64,000 bases of DNA from Gemmobacter caeni. GTDB lineage: Bacteria > Pseudomonadota > Alphaproteobacteria > Rhodobacterales > Rhodobacteraceae. Each line of letters starts with the position of its first letter. Position 1 is the stretch's first letter. Where the stretch lies: contig NZ_QBKP01000007.1 of assembly GCF_003054195.1 (NCBI RefSeq), positions 62,001 to 126,000 of the forward strand. Reading direction: 5' to 3'. This document shows positions 40,466-48,964 of this stretch, piece by piece. The notes under the pieces were generated by a model. That model had not been told where the DNA came from. It searched no databases and saw nothing but the letters and a program-made list of their open reading frames with translations. The translations under genes and the position numbers were made by a program.

Positions 40466-41698
40466 ATGAGACAGACCTGGCGCTGGTTCGGCCCGAAAGA
40501 TCTGGTTTCCATCGACGACATGTTGCAGGCCGGTGTGGAAGGCGTTGTCACCGCGCTGCACCACATTCCGACCGGCGCGGTCTGGTCGCCCGGTGAAATC
40601 GCGGCCCGGCAGGACATGCTGGCGGTGATGCAGGATGGCGGCCCCTCGGGCCTGAAATGGGAGGTGGTCGAAAGCCTGCCCGTTTCCGAGGATATCAAGC
40701 GCCAGTCCGGCGGCTGGAAAACCCATATCGCCAACTGGAAAACCTCGATGCGGAACCTGCGCGCCGCAGGGATCGAGGTGATCTGCTACAACTTCATGCC
40801 GATCCTCGACTGGACGCGCACCGATCTGGCCCATCGCCTGTCGAATGGCGCGACCTGCATGCGGTTCGACGCCATCGACTTTGCTGCCTTCGATCTGTTC
40901 CTGTTGCAGCGCAGGGGCGCCGCAGACAGCTATACGCCCGAGGTGACCGAAGCCGCGCGGGCGCGCTTTGCCGACATGACCGAGGCGCGCAAGACCGGGT
41001 TGGCCGGAAATGTGGTATTCGGCCTGCCCGGTGCAGCCGAGCGCATGTCGATGGAGGATGTGAAATCCCATCTGGCCCGCTACGACAGCATTCCCGCAGA
41101 CCGGCTGCGCGGGCATCTGGTCGATTTCCTTGCCGAAGTCGCGCCGCTGGCCGAAGAGATCGGGATGCGGCTGTGCTGCCATCCTGACGATCCGCCTTTC
41201 CCGCTGCTCGGCCTGCCCCGCATCATGTCCACCGAAGCCGATTACCGCGCGGTGATGGAAGCGGTGGACATTCCGGCAAATGGCATAACGCTCTGCACCG
41301 GATCGCTGGGCGCGCGGGCCGACAATGACCTGCCCGGCATGATGCAGCGTCTGGGCGACCGCGTGCATTTCCTGCATCTGCGTAACGTGGCACTGGAAGA
41401 ACGCCACCTGGGCGGGTCGTTCCACGAGGCGGCGCATCTGGAGGGCAATACCGATATGGTGGCCATGATCGCCGCCGTTCTGGCCGAGGAGGCCCGCCGC
41501 AAGGCCGCTGGTCGCGCCGACTGGCAGATCCCGATGCGGCCCGATCACGGGCAGGATATTCTGGACGATCTGAAGCGCAAGGCACAGCCCGGCTATCCCG
41601 CGATCGGTCGGCTGAAGGGTCTGGCAGAACTGCGCGGCATCATGACCGCCCTAGCCCATCCCATGCTGTCTAAGCCCGCCACGAGTACCCTGGCATGA
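40466..41698 (+). CDS. uxuA: D-mannonate dehydratase
   Basis: 410 residues, the usual UxuA size and sequence from M-R-Q-T-W-R-W-F-G to the end. Characteristic pieces include G-V-V-T-A-L-H-H-I-P, C-Y-N-F-M-P-I-L-D-W-T-R, C-C-H-P-D-D-P-P and H-L-R-N-V. It removes water from D-mannonate to give 2-keto-3-deoxygluconate. The stop overlaps the uxuB start by 4 bases. Confidence 0.95.
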   Translation: MRQTWRWFGPKDLVSIDDMLQAGVEGVVTALHHIPTGAVWSPGEIAARQDMLAVMQDGGPSGLKWEVVESLPVSEDIKRQSGGWKTHIANWKTSMRNLRAAGIEVICYNFMPILDWTRTDLAHRLSNGATCMRFDAIDFAAFDLFLLQRRGAADSYTPEVTEAARARFADMTEARKTGLAGNVVFGLPGAAERMSMEDVKSHLARYDSIPADRLRGHLVDFLAEVAPLAEEIGMRLCCHPDDPPFPLLGLPRIMSTEADYRAVMEAVDIPANGITLCTGSLGARADNDLPGMMQRLGDRVHFLHLRNVALEERHLGGSFHEAAHLEGNTDMVAMIAAVLAEEARRKAAGRADWQIPMRPDHGQDILDDLKRKAQPGYPAIGRLKGLAELRGIMTALAHPMLSKPATSTLA

Positions 41699-43161
41699 CC
41701 CGGCTTTCGGCGCGATCCGAGCCACAGGGGGCTGCGGCATGGCCGGAATACCGGCCAGAGGATCATGCCCCCGGCATCGTGCATCTTGGCCTTGGCAATT
41801 TCGCCCGTGCCCACCTTCTCGCCTATACCGACCGGGCACTGGCCTTGCAGGGTGGCGACTGGCGCGTCACCGGGGTCTCGCTGCGCGGCACCTCGGTCGC
41901 GGAGGGTCTGATGCCGCAGGATGGCCGCTATACGCTGATCACCCGCGGAGCCGAAGTATCGGCCCGCGTGATCGGAGCGCTGGCGACGGTGCTGTCCGGG
42001 CCGGATGTCGGGGCGCAGGCCCTGGCCGCCATGGCTGCGCCGGGCTGCCGGATTGTCAGCCTCACCGTAACCGAAAAGGGCTATGGCATCACCAGCGCCG
42101 GGGGGCTTGATCCTGATCATCCCGTAGTGCGGGCAGATCTGGCCCGCCCGGATGCGCCGACGGGGGTCATCGGGCTGATCACCGCCGCGCTGGCCGCGCG
42201 GCGCGCGGCGTCGGTGCCGCCCTTCACCGTGCTCTCCTGTGATAACCTTTCGCATAATGGTGCAAAGCTGCGTGGGGCAGTGCTGGATTTCGCCCGCCGC
42301 GCCCACGGTTCAGATCTTGCCGACTGGATCGCCGCCGGGGCGCGCTTTCCCTCTACGATGGTCGACCGCATCACCCCTGCGCCAACCCCGGAAACCACAG
42401 AAACCGCCCTGCGCCTGACCGGCTGCCAGGATCTGGCGGCGGTCGAGACGGAGCCCTTCTCGCAATGGGTGATCGAGGATGATTTCAGCGCGGGCCGCCC
42501 CGCATGGGAACAGACCGGAGTCCTGTTCGTGCAGGATGTCGCCCCCTATGAACAGATGAAACTGCGCATGCTGAACGGGGCGCATTCGATGCTGGCCTAC
42601 AGTGGTCAGCTGGCCGGTCGGGCCTATGTGCGCGATGTGATGGCCGATCCCACCCATGCCACACTGGTGCGCGCGCATCTGGCAGCAGCAGCCACCGTGC
42701 AGGGGCTTTCGCTGGATCTCGCAGCCTATGCCACGGCGCTGGCGGAGCGGTTCAGCAACCCGGCCATCGCCCATGCGACCGCACAGATCGCCATGGACGG
42801 CACGCAGAAACTGCCGCAGCGCGTGACCGCCCCCGCAATCGAAGCGCTGGAGGCAGGTACGCCTGTCCGTCCCTTCGCCTTCGCGCTGGCATCCTGGCTG
42901 GCCTGGCTCGCCCGTCGCGATGCTGCGGGCAAGCTGGTGCCCGTGGACGATCCGAAGGCCGGGGCACTGGCGGCCGCAATCGGACGCCATACCGCCGCTT
43001 CAGACATCCTTTCGGCCGTTGCCGGGGTCTGCCCCGATATCCTGCCCCCGAAGCTGAGCAGCGGCCCCTTCGGCATGGCGCTGCGCGAATTGCTGGGCAT
43101 GATCCTGACCGAAGGAATGCAGGCGTTGATCGCCCGCGAAGCCCTGGCGCAGGAGGGTTGA
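41695..43161 (+). CDS. uxuB: D-mannonate oxidoreductase (fructuronate reductase), mannitol dehydrogenase family
   Basis: 488 residues. The Rossmann domain starts I-V-H-L-G-L-G-N-F-A-R-A-H; conserved catalytic-region segments L-R-M-L-N-G-A-H-S and D-G-T-Q-K-L-P-Q-R are present. It interconverts D-fructuronate and D-mannonate with NADH. Positioned between uxuA and kdgK it is almost certainly UxuB rather than a polyol dehydrogenase. Confidence 0.93.
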   Translation: MTRLSARSEPQGAAAWPEYRPEDHAPGIVHLGLGNFARAHLLAYTDRALALQGGDWRVTGVSLRGTSVAEGLMPQDGRYTLITRGAEVSARVIGALATVLSGPDVGAQALAAMAAPGCRIVSLTVTEKGYGITSAGGLDPDHPVVRADLARPDAPTGVIGLITAALAARRAASVPPFTVLSCDNLSHNGAKLRGAVLDFARRAHGSDLADWIAAGARFPSTMVDRITPAPTPETTETALRLTGCQDLAAVETEPFSQWVIEDDFSAGRPAWEQTGVLFVQDVAPYEQMKLRMLNGAHSMLAYSGQLAGRAYVRDVMADPTHATLVRAHLAAAATVQGLSLDLAAYATALAERFSNPAIAHATAQIAMDGTQKLPQRVTAPAIEALEAGTPVRPFAFALASWLAWLARRDAAGKLVPVDDPKAGALAAAIGRHTAASDILSAVAGVCPDILPPKLSSGPFGMALRELLGMILTEGMQALIAREALAQEG

Positions 43162-43163
43162 CC

Positions 43164-44042
43164 ATGCGATTTCTGGCAATTGGCGAGGCCATGCTGGAAC
43201 TGTCCGAGCAATCCCCGCTCTGGGCGCTGAATGTTGCCGGAGACACGTTCAATACGGCCTGGCATGTGAAACGCCTGCTGGGCGATACGGCCGAGGTCGA
43301 ATATCTGAGCGTGCTCGGCACAGATCCTTTCTCGGACCGGATTGCACGCTTCATGGCGGCTTCGGGTATCGGAACGCGCTTTCTGCGCCGGGACGCGGGG
43401 CGTGGACCGGGGCTTTACGCGATCTCGCTGCAAGATGGCGAACGCAATTTCACATATTGGCGCGACCGCTCCGCAGCCCGGCTGCTGGCTGATGATCCTG
43501 AGCACCTCGCTGCGGCGTTGGACTGGGCCGGGACCATCTATTTCAGCGGCATCACCCTTGCCATCCTGACACCGGAGGCGCGCGCGCGCCTGCTGAGCGC
43601 ACTTGAAACCGCGCATGCCGCCGGGCGGCGGCTGATCTTCGATCCGAACCTGCGCCCCCGGCTGTGGGAAGATGCACCAACCATGCGCGCGACGATTACC
43701 CGCGCCGCCGGGCTGGCCGATGTACTTTTGCCCAGCTTCGAGGATGAAGCCCAGCATTTCGGCGATGCTGACCTTGCCGCCTGCGCCCGTCGCTACGGCG
43801 CGGATGCCGGGCGCGACGTGGTGGTGAAGAACGGCGGTCAGGACGTATTGCTGGCGGTCGACGGGGCCCGGACGCTCTGGCCGCTGGACACCGTGACCCC
43901 GGTCGACACTACTGGCGCCGGGGATGCCTTCAACGCAGGCTGGATCGCCGCCCGACATCGCGGTCTCGACGCAGACGCCAGCCTTGCCGCCGCACATGAT
44001 CTGGCCCGGCATGTAGTGTCGATTCAGGGGGCTCTTGGCTGA
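43164..44042 (+). CDS. kdgK: 2-keto-3-deoxygluconate kinase
   Basis: 292 residues, PfkB family. N-terminal I-G-E-A-M-L-E-L-S and the C-terminal T-T-G-A-G-D-A-F-N-A-G-W carrying the catalytic Asp are intact. It phosphorylates the UxuA product to KDPG. The ATG lies 2 bases after the uxuB stop with a GGAGGG site; an in-frame TTG two codons earlier is less likely. No KDPG aldolase gene follows, so Eda must be encoded elsewhere. Confidence 0.92.
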   Translation: MRFLAIGEAMLELSEQSPLWALNVAGDTFNTAWHVKRLLGDTAEVEYLSVLGTDPFSDRIARFMAASGIGTRFLRRDAGRGPGLYAISLQDGERNFTYWRDRSAARLLADDPEHLAAALDWAGTIYFSGITLAILTPEARARLLSALETAHAAGRRLIFDPNLRPRLWEDAPTMRATITRAAGLADVLLPSFEDEAQHFGDADLAACARRYGADAGRDVVVKNGGQDVLLAVDGARTLWPLDTVTPVDTTGAGDAFNAGWIAARHRGLDADASLAAAHDLARHVVSIQGALG

Positions 44043-44161
44043 GCCATGGCCGCCTGCCCCTGACAACGAATGGGGCATACGCGCGCGGTCCCCCGGAACC
44101 TGCATCCTGCCGGCGCCACCGCTGGTGGGCTGCGCCTGCCGGCGTTGCAGCCGCTGGCCAG

Positions 44162-44788
44162 TCACACAGCTGTTCTGGCCAGATCAGTCGCGGCCAGCGC
44201 GATGGCAAAGCCGATCAGCAATACACCGAAAATCCGGTCAATCCAGGGGCGCAGACGCAGGATGCGCTGTTGAACGGATGGCGCGCCGAAGAACAGGCTG
44301 ACAGTCGAAAACCACACCACATGGGCGAAAGAGATGAACAGCCCGTAGCCGATCCGCGTTGCCAGCGGAGTTTCCGCCTGAATGACCTGCATGAACAGGC
44401 TGACAATGAAGATTGTCGTCTTGGGGTTCAGAGCATTCGTCAGAAAGCCGATCCGAAAGGCCGCAAGATCAGAGAGGGCTGTTTCGCTTGCTGAAACTGC
44501 CCCCTCTGTCTTATGGCTGAGCAGCATCTGCCATCCCAGCCACGCGAGATAGGCCGCTCCGGCCAGCTTCAGAACATCGAAGAGGGTCGGTGTTTCCCGA
44601 ATGAGCACGCCGATGCCGAGCAGCGTGTAGCTGACATGCACCAGCACCCCCGCACCAATTCCAAGCGCCGTCACGAGGCCCGCCCGGCGGGAAAGCGTCA
44701 GGGAATTCCGCGACACCATGGCAAAATCCGGCCCCGGACTGATAACAGCAAAGAGGGTTATGGTGATCACGGCGAGCCATTCGGCCAT
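44162..44788 (-). CDS. LysE family amino-acid/metabolite exporter
   Basis: 208 residues with six predicted membrane helices and the family start I-S-P-G-P-D-F-A-M-V, followed by G-L-V-T-A-L-G-I-G-A-G and N-P-K-T in the second half. RhtB-type LysE proteins export amino acids or related small molecules. The ATG with AAAGGAT is chosen; the frame continues upstream into the divergent regulator but has no start there that makes sense. Confidence 0.9.
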   Translation of the reverse strand: MAEWLAVITITLFAVISPGPDFAMVSRNSLTLSRRAGLVTALGIGAGVLVHVSYTLLGIGVLIRETPTLFDVLKLAGAAYLAWLGWQMLLSHKTEGAVSASETALSDLAAFRIGFLTNALNPKTTIFIVSLFMQVIQAETPLATRIGYGLFISFAHVVWFSTVSLFFGAPSVQQRILRLRPWIDRIFGVLLIGFAIALAATDLARTAV

Positions 44789-44881
44789 ATGCGTATCCTT
44801 TCGGTTTTCCGGTTGGGTAACGCGGCCGCGGCCATCTGAAAAACGATGACTTCTGACAATATCTGTGAAGATAAATGACAT

Positions 44882-45778
44882 ATGAGACAGTCCGTCACTT
44901 CGCTCCCCGCCCTCGCCTGCTTCCGGGTCGCCGCCGAACTGGAAAGCTTCAGTAAGGCTGCAGACCGGCTTAATCTTACGCATGGCGCGGTCAGCCGCGC
45001 AGTGCGATTGCTTGAGGATGACCTGGGCGTCCCGTTGTTCGATCGTCGCAATCGTGCTGTTTTTCTGACCGATACCGGGCGCAGGCTGGCAGAGGTGGTG
45101 ACGCGGGGCCTGGCGGACATCGAGAACGAGGTGCAGCGCATCAGGACCAGACACGCCGATGCCCCCGTCACAGTGTCCTGCGAACCGACGCTGATGATGC
45201 GCTGGCTTATCCCGCGAATGCCCCGGTTTCATGCGGCACATCCGTCATCAGAGATTCGCCTGCTGGCCGGTGGCGGGCCGGTATTGCTTGGATCAGGCAT
45301 CGACCTAGCGATCCGCCGCAATGATTTCACATGGCCGGAAAACCATTTCGCACAACATCTGTTCAACGAACGGATTGGCCCGGTCTGCCGCCCTGACAAG
45401 GCGGCAATCTACTTTGATCATGGCCGGCTCCGGGCGGATGCGAAGGTGCTGCATACGCGCACGCGGTCGTCGGCCTGGCAGACATGGGCGGAAGTTTTCG
45501 ACCAGCCCTGCCCCACCGGCGCAGGACAGGACTTTGAGCATTTCTATTTCAGCCTGCAAGCTGCCGTCGCAGGCATCGGCGTGGCCATCGGGCCCTGGCA
45601 TCTGGTAGAAAACGACATCAGGGATGGGCTTCTCGTGGCGCCGCAAGGGTTTCGCGAGGACGGGAGCGCCTATTTCCTGCTATCGGCCCATGCGCCGAAA
45701 AGCGGCTCTGTCTCCGGGGCGTTCACGGACTGGTTGCAACTGCAGGCGTGTGACAGAGGCGAGATGCCGATTCCATGA
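44882..45778 (+). CDS. LysR family regulator (GcvA-like) of the exporter
   Basis: 298 residues; helix-turn-helix S-F-S-K-A-A-D-R-L-N-L-T-H-G-A-V-S-R-A-V and a GcvA-type effector domain. It is divergent from the LysE exporter with a 93-bp gap, the usual arrangement for an ArgP/LysG-like activator-exporter pair. The effector would be the exported metabolite. Confidence 0.9.
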   Translation: MRQSVTSLPALACFRVAAELESFSKAADRLNLTHGAVSRAVRLLEDDLGVPLFDRRNRAVFLTDTGRRLAEVVTRGLADIENEVQRIRTRHADAPVTVSCEPTLMMRWLIPRMPRFHAAHPSSEIRLLAGGGPVLLGSGIDLAIRRNDFTWPENHFAQHLFNERIGPVCRPDKAAIYFDHGRLRADAKVLHTRTRSSAWQTWAEVFDQPCPTGAGQDFEHFYFSLQAAVAGIGVAIGPWHLVENDIRDGLLVAPQGFREDGSAYFLLSAHAPKSGSVSGAFTDWLQLQACDRGEMPIP

Positions 45779-45884
45779 TCTGACGCGCGAATGGCCGGAA
45801 GATCTGCGCGCCCGCGAAGCACCCCGCTCTGACAGGATACAGAGGAAAAGGGGCAGACGCAGCAGTGCGCGTCGCAACGCGCCG

Positions 45885-46595
45885 TCAGGAAATTCGCGCG
45901 CCGGTCTCTTGCCGGATATCCGCGAGGGAAATCCTGCCCGTCGCCAGATCGGCCAGCATTGCGACATGCACTTCAAGAGCATCAATAACCGGAAAGCCCG
46001 GATCACGGCCATCGAACGCGAGCAGGAGGTCGGTTCCCGCCAAAGCCACGGCTTCGGCCCCTTGCTCCATCATTTCCCGGCCTGCATCGAAAAGCAACTT
46101 GCGGGTGGCCTCGTCGCACCGGCCTCCGACGGCCATGTCCTGATAAGCCTTGCCCACGGGTTCGAGGTTCTCAGGCAGCAGAACTCCGGTGCGCGCCATC
46201 TGATCGAAAAGCTTCGTGCGCATGGCTCTTGCGGTTCCCAGAAGCCCGACCTGCGAGTATCCTTTCCCGGCACAGTAAAGATCCAATGGCGTCACGGCCG
46301 AAAGCAGAGGCAAAGGGCTGAGGGCGCGTGTTTCTTCCCAGCAGAAAAGCGGGCCGATGGCGGTGATGCTTGCAAAATCAGCACCTGCCGCCCTGAGCCG
46401 GTGCAGCAGCGCGGCAAATATCTCTGCCTGTTCCTGTGCCCGACCGGCAAGGTTGTTCGCCAGAACCTCACGGATATTCGCTTCAACCATCGTCAGTTCC
46501 AGCCGGCACCCGCGATCAGCCGCGATCTGGTTCAAACGTTGATAGTAAACCACCGTCGCGGCAGGCCCCAGCCCGGTAATCAAGCCGACATGCAT
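45885..46595 (-). CDS. aspartate/glutamate racemase family protein lacking the catalytic cysteines
   Basis: 236 residues from the second ATG (the first adds seven). The start G-L-I-T-G-L-G-P-A-A-T-V-V-Y-Y is typical of aspartate racemases. The first active-site motif, normally P-C-N-T-A-H, reads T-A-I-G-P-L at about 78-83, and the second, normally G-C-T-E, reads A-G-T-D. Both nucleophilic cysteines are therefore gone (C85 is not in register). The protein is full length, so it is not simply a pseudogene; it may bind an amino acid or do another reaction. It lies leftwards of a LysR gene on the same strand. Confidence 0.82.
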   Translation of the reverse strand: MHVGLITGLGPAATVVYYQRLNQIAADRGCRLELTMVEANIREVLANNLAGRAQEQAEIFAALLHRLRAAGADFASITAIGPLFCWEETRALSPLPLLSAVTPLDLYCAGKGYSQVGLLGTARAMRTKLFDQMARTGVLLPENLEPVGKAYQDMAVGGRCDEATRKLLFDAGREMMEQGAEAVALAGTDLLLAFDGRDPGFPVIDALEVHVAMLADLATGRISLADIRQETGARIS

Positions 46596-46727
46596 GGCGC
46601 GCTCCCCCAGGACCACCTGACGCCGCTATATACACTGCAACACCCTGCCGCACCACTGCGCTGCACTGATCGCGCCGACAGAGGCCGGACGGCCCCCGCC
46701 AGAATCATTCGCGAGGCCAGCGCTGGG

Positions 46728-47669
46728 TCAGGAAGCCGCCGGCTCCTTACCATCCGTCGGCGCATAGAGTGCCGTCGGCGCCAGCCGTTTGCGCATCTGT
46801 TCGGTCAGGGCCATCACCTGCGGCGAAAGAATCCGGTTTCTGCGTGTTATCAGGTGCACATAGACCGATTGCATGGCGGACGACACGATCCTTACGGCGA
46901 CCAGCTGACCGTTCGAAAGCTCCGACCTGACGCTGAATTCAGGCAGGACCGTCACCGCCCGGCGGGCGCAGGCGCTGCGGATCAGGACCGGGATCGAGTT
47001 GGAGACCAGCACCGGCGAAACAAGCTGACCACTATCCGCTGCCGCCAGATCGATCATCTGGCGGATACGGAACGCCTGCCCCATCAGGGCCAGCGGCTCG
47101 GCGCAAAGCTCGGCGATAGAAATGCTGGAGCGATCCGCAAGTGGATGCGCGGCATGCATGATTGCCTTCAGCGGAACCGCCGCACGAAACCGCGACACGA
47201 CCTGTGGATGCGACAGCGGGTGGAAACCAAGCCCGAAATGCACCTCATCCTCCAGCAGAAGTCGCACCATTTCGGTCGTGTCGGTGACGCTGAGAGACAG
47301 GGTAAAGCCCGGATAACCATCCATGAACTCGTCCAGCGTGCGATAGAGCGCTTCACCCAGAAAGCCTTCGCCGATGGCGAATTTGACATGCCCGGTCCGC
47401 GCCGCCGACAGGTCACGCAACTGGGCATTCAGCATCTCAAGGCTGCTGTGCCGGTTCCGGTAGTATTCAAGCACAGCATGGCCTGCTTCGGTCAGAACGA
47501 TTTCGCGGCGTCCGTGCTCGATCAGGGTGCTGCCGATCTCTCGTTCAAGCTGGGCGATCTGGCGGCTGATCGAGGACGGCGCCATCTCAAGGATTTCGCT
47601 GGCCTGACGCATCGAACCGCTGCGCCACGCCTCGTAAAGGAAGTGAATCCGCCGGTCATTGATCTGCAT
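46728..47669 (-). CDS. LysR family transcriptional regulator
   Basis: 313 residues from the ATG with a GGAGG site. The helix-turn-helix is S-M-R-Q-A-S-E-I-L-E-M-A-P-S-S-I-S-R-Q-I and the effector domain is of the CysB/CbbR type with V-K-F-A-I-G-E-G-F-L. It is divergent from the Rid/VOC/NhaC operon and a TTGC-N7-GCAA box sits in the gap, so it probably controls that operon and perhaps the racemase homologue downstream of it. Confidence 0.9.
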   Translation of the reverse strand: MQINDRRIHFLYEAWRSGSMRQASEILEMAPSSISRQIAQLEREIGSTLIEHGRREIVLTEAGHAVLEYYRNRHSSLEMLNAQLRDLSAARTGHVKFAIGEGFLGEALYRTLDEFMDGYPGFTLSLSVTDTTEMVRLLLEDEVHFGLGFHPLSHPQVVSRFRAAVPLKAIMHAAHPLADRSSISIAELCAEPLALMGQAFRIRQMIDLAAADSGQLVSPVLVSNSIPVLIRSACARRAVTVLPEFSVRSELSNGQLVAVRIVSSAMQSVYVHLITRRNRILSPQVMALTEQMRKRLAPTALYAPTDGKEPAAS

Positions 47670-47973
47670 GCCGCCTCCTGCTGCGCAGGTCTTCGCCCCG
47701 CGCAAACAGGCGCGCGCCACCATCCGCAAAGCGCAGGACAGGCCGGGTGAAGATCATGAGTCACCGATATTTGCGGTATCCATTTGTCATCAATGCAAAT
47801 TTGTTGCGTTTATTGCAATCTAAAACAGATAAACGTCGCATTGACTGCAACATGTTTTGAGCATGAAATGTATCAAGTCGCTGAATTTTCTGATCCTGCG
47901 GGCAAAGTTGCCCCGCAAGATCGGCAAACACCGCGGCCAAGAACAGCAAGAACATTCCAACAGCGAGGACGAC
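47670..47973. promoter_or_regulatory. divergent promoter region with LysR box
   Basis: This 304-base AT-rich gap holds a perfect LysR-type site TTGC-GTTTATT-GCAA (47804-47818, T-N11-A) and a second imperfect one, ATTTG-N9-CAAAT (47782-47800). An in-frame extension of the Rid-family gene reaches into it but lacks a ribosome-binding site. Confidence 0.6.
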
Positions 47974-48369
47974 ATGGAAACGCGAGAAATCAATCCCTGG
48001 TCTTGGCAAGAAGGCTTCGGCTTTGCCCATGGCCGCGAGGTCAGCGGGGCGACCCGCATCCTGACCCTCTCGGGCCAGTGTGCCACCGACGCCACCGGCG
48101 CACCGCAGCACAAGGGCGACATGGCGGCACAACTGGCCCTTTGCGTGGCCAATCTCGGTGAGGTCCTGGCAGCTGCCGGGATGACCTATGCCAATGTCAC
48201 GGGCATCCGGGTGCTGACGACCGACATGGATGCAACACTGGCCAACTGGGGCACGCTGATCGGGCCTTTCGCCGCGCTGGGGCACCGCCCGGCCAGCACG
48301 CTCGCCGGTGTGACCCGGCTGTTTTCGCCCGACCTTCTGGTCGAGGTCGAAGCCACCGCCTGCGCCTGA
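47974..48369 (+). CDS. Rid-family (YjgF/YER057c/UK114) protein
   Basis: 131 residues from an ATG preceded by GCGAGGACG. The fold signatures T-L-S-G-Q, A-Q-L-A-L-C-V-A-N-L-G-E-V-L-A-A-A-G and V-E-V-E-A-T-A are present. The arginine of canonical RidA (P-A-R-S), which binds the imino-acid carboxylate, is replaced: the motif reads P-A-S-T (106-109). True RidA hydrolyses 2-imino acids; members without this Arg have uncertain activity. It begins the operon leading to the three-subunit dehydrogenase. Confidence 0.85.
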   Translation: METREINPWSWQEGFGFAHGREVSGATRILTLSGQCATDATGAPQHKGDMAAQLALCVANLGEVLAAAGMTYANVTGIRVLTTDMDATLANWGTLIGPFAALGHRPASTLAGVTRLFSPDLLVEVEATACA

Positions 48370-48379
48370 GAAGCCCGAC

Positions 48380-48856
48380 ATGATCCGTGGCATTCACCAC
48401 CCCGGCATCACCACCGGCGATCTGGACCGGTCTCTGGCCTTCTATTGCGGTCTTCTGGGCTTCCGGGAGGTATCGGGTTTCGGCTGGGAGGCCGGAACCG
48501 AGATGTCCGCCTTCGCAGGCCGGATCATCGGCATTCCCGAGTCCACGGCAAGGTCGGTCCTGCTGCACGCAGGCAACGCCTTTCTGGAGGTCTTCGAATA
48601 CCGGACCCCGGTCTCGACCCGCAGCGATGATCGGAGCCTGTCACAGCAGGGCTTCGCGCATCTGTGCTTCGACAGCGATGACGTGATTGCCGATCACGCG
48701 AGACTGAGTGCGGCGGGCGTCACCTTCAACACGCCCCCGACGGATGTCGCCCCCATGCGGCTGTGCTTCTGCCGCGATCCCGACGGCAATTTCGTGGAAC
48801 TGCAACAGATCACCGATCCGGCCAGCGACATGGTGTTGCGGTCGGTTCAGGGCTGA
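48380..48856 (+). CDS. VOC family (glyoxalase/dioxygenase superfamily) protein
   Basis: 158 residues with two VOC half-modules: H-H-P-G-I-T-T-G-D-L-D-R-S-L-A-F-Y at the start, H-L-C-F-D-S-D-D in the middle and D-P-D-G-N-F-V-E-L at the end. Metal ligands by position are H6 or H7, the His in A-H-L-C-F and the terminal Glu. It may be a lyase, isomerase, dioxygenase or epimerase; sequence alone does not decide. It starts 10 bases after the Rid-family stop. Confidence 0.82.
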   Translation: MIRGIHHPGITTGDLDRSLAFYCGLLGFREVSGFGWEAGTEMSAFAGRIIGIPESTARSVLLHAGNAFLEVFEYRTPVSTRSDDRSLSQQGFAHLCFDSDDVIADHARLSAAGVTFNTPPTDVAPMRLCFCRDPDGNFVELQQITDPASDMVLRSVQG

Positions 48857-48964
48857 CAAACCGCCCTGCCAAACTGTTTCCGCAAGGGTTCCGCCGCTGG
48901 CATGATCGTGCCCACGGCGCGGGACCAGTCGTGCGACCATTTTCTGCAATGAAGGAGAAACTTC

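Noticed and set aside
45780-45884. Terminator between the convergent lysR and racemase-family genes
   Set aside because: No stem with a following T run could be found on either strand.
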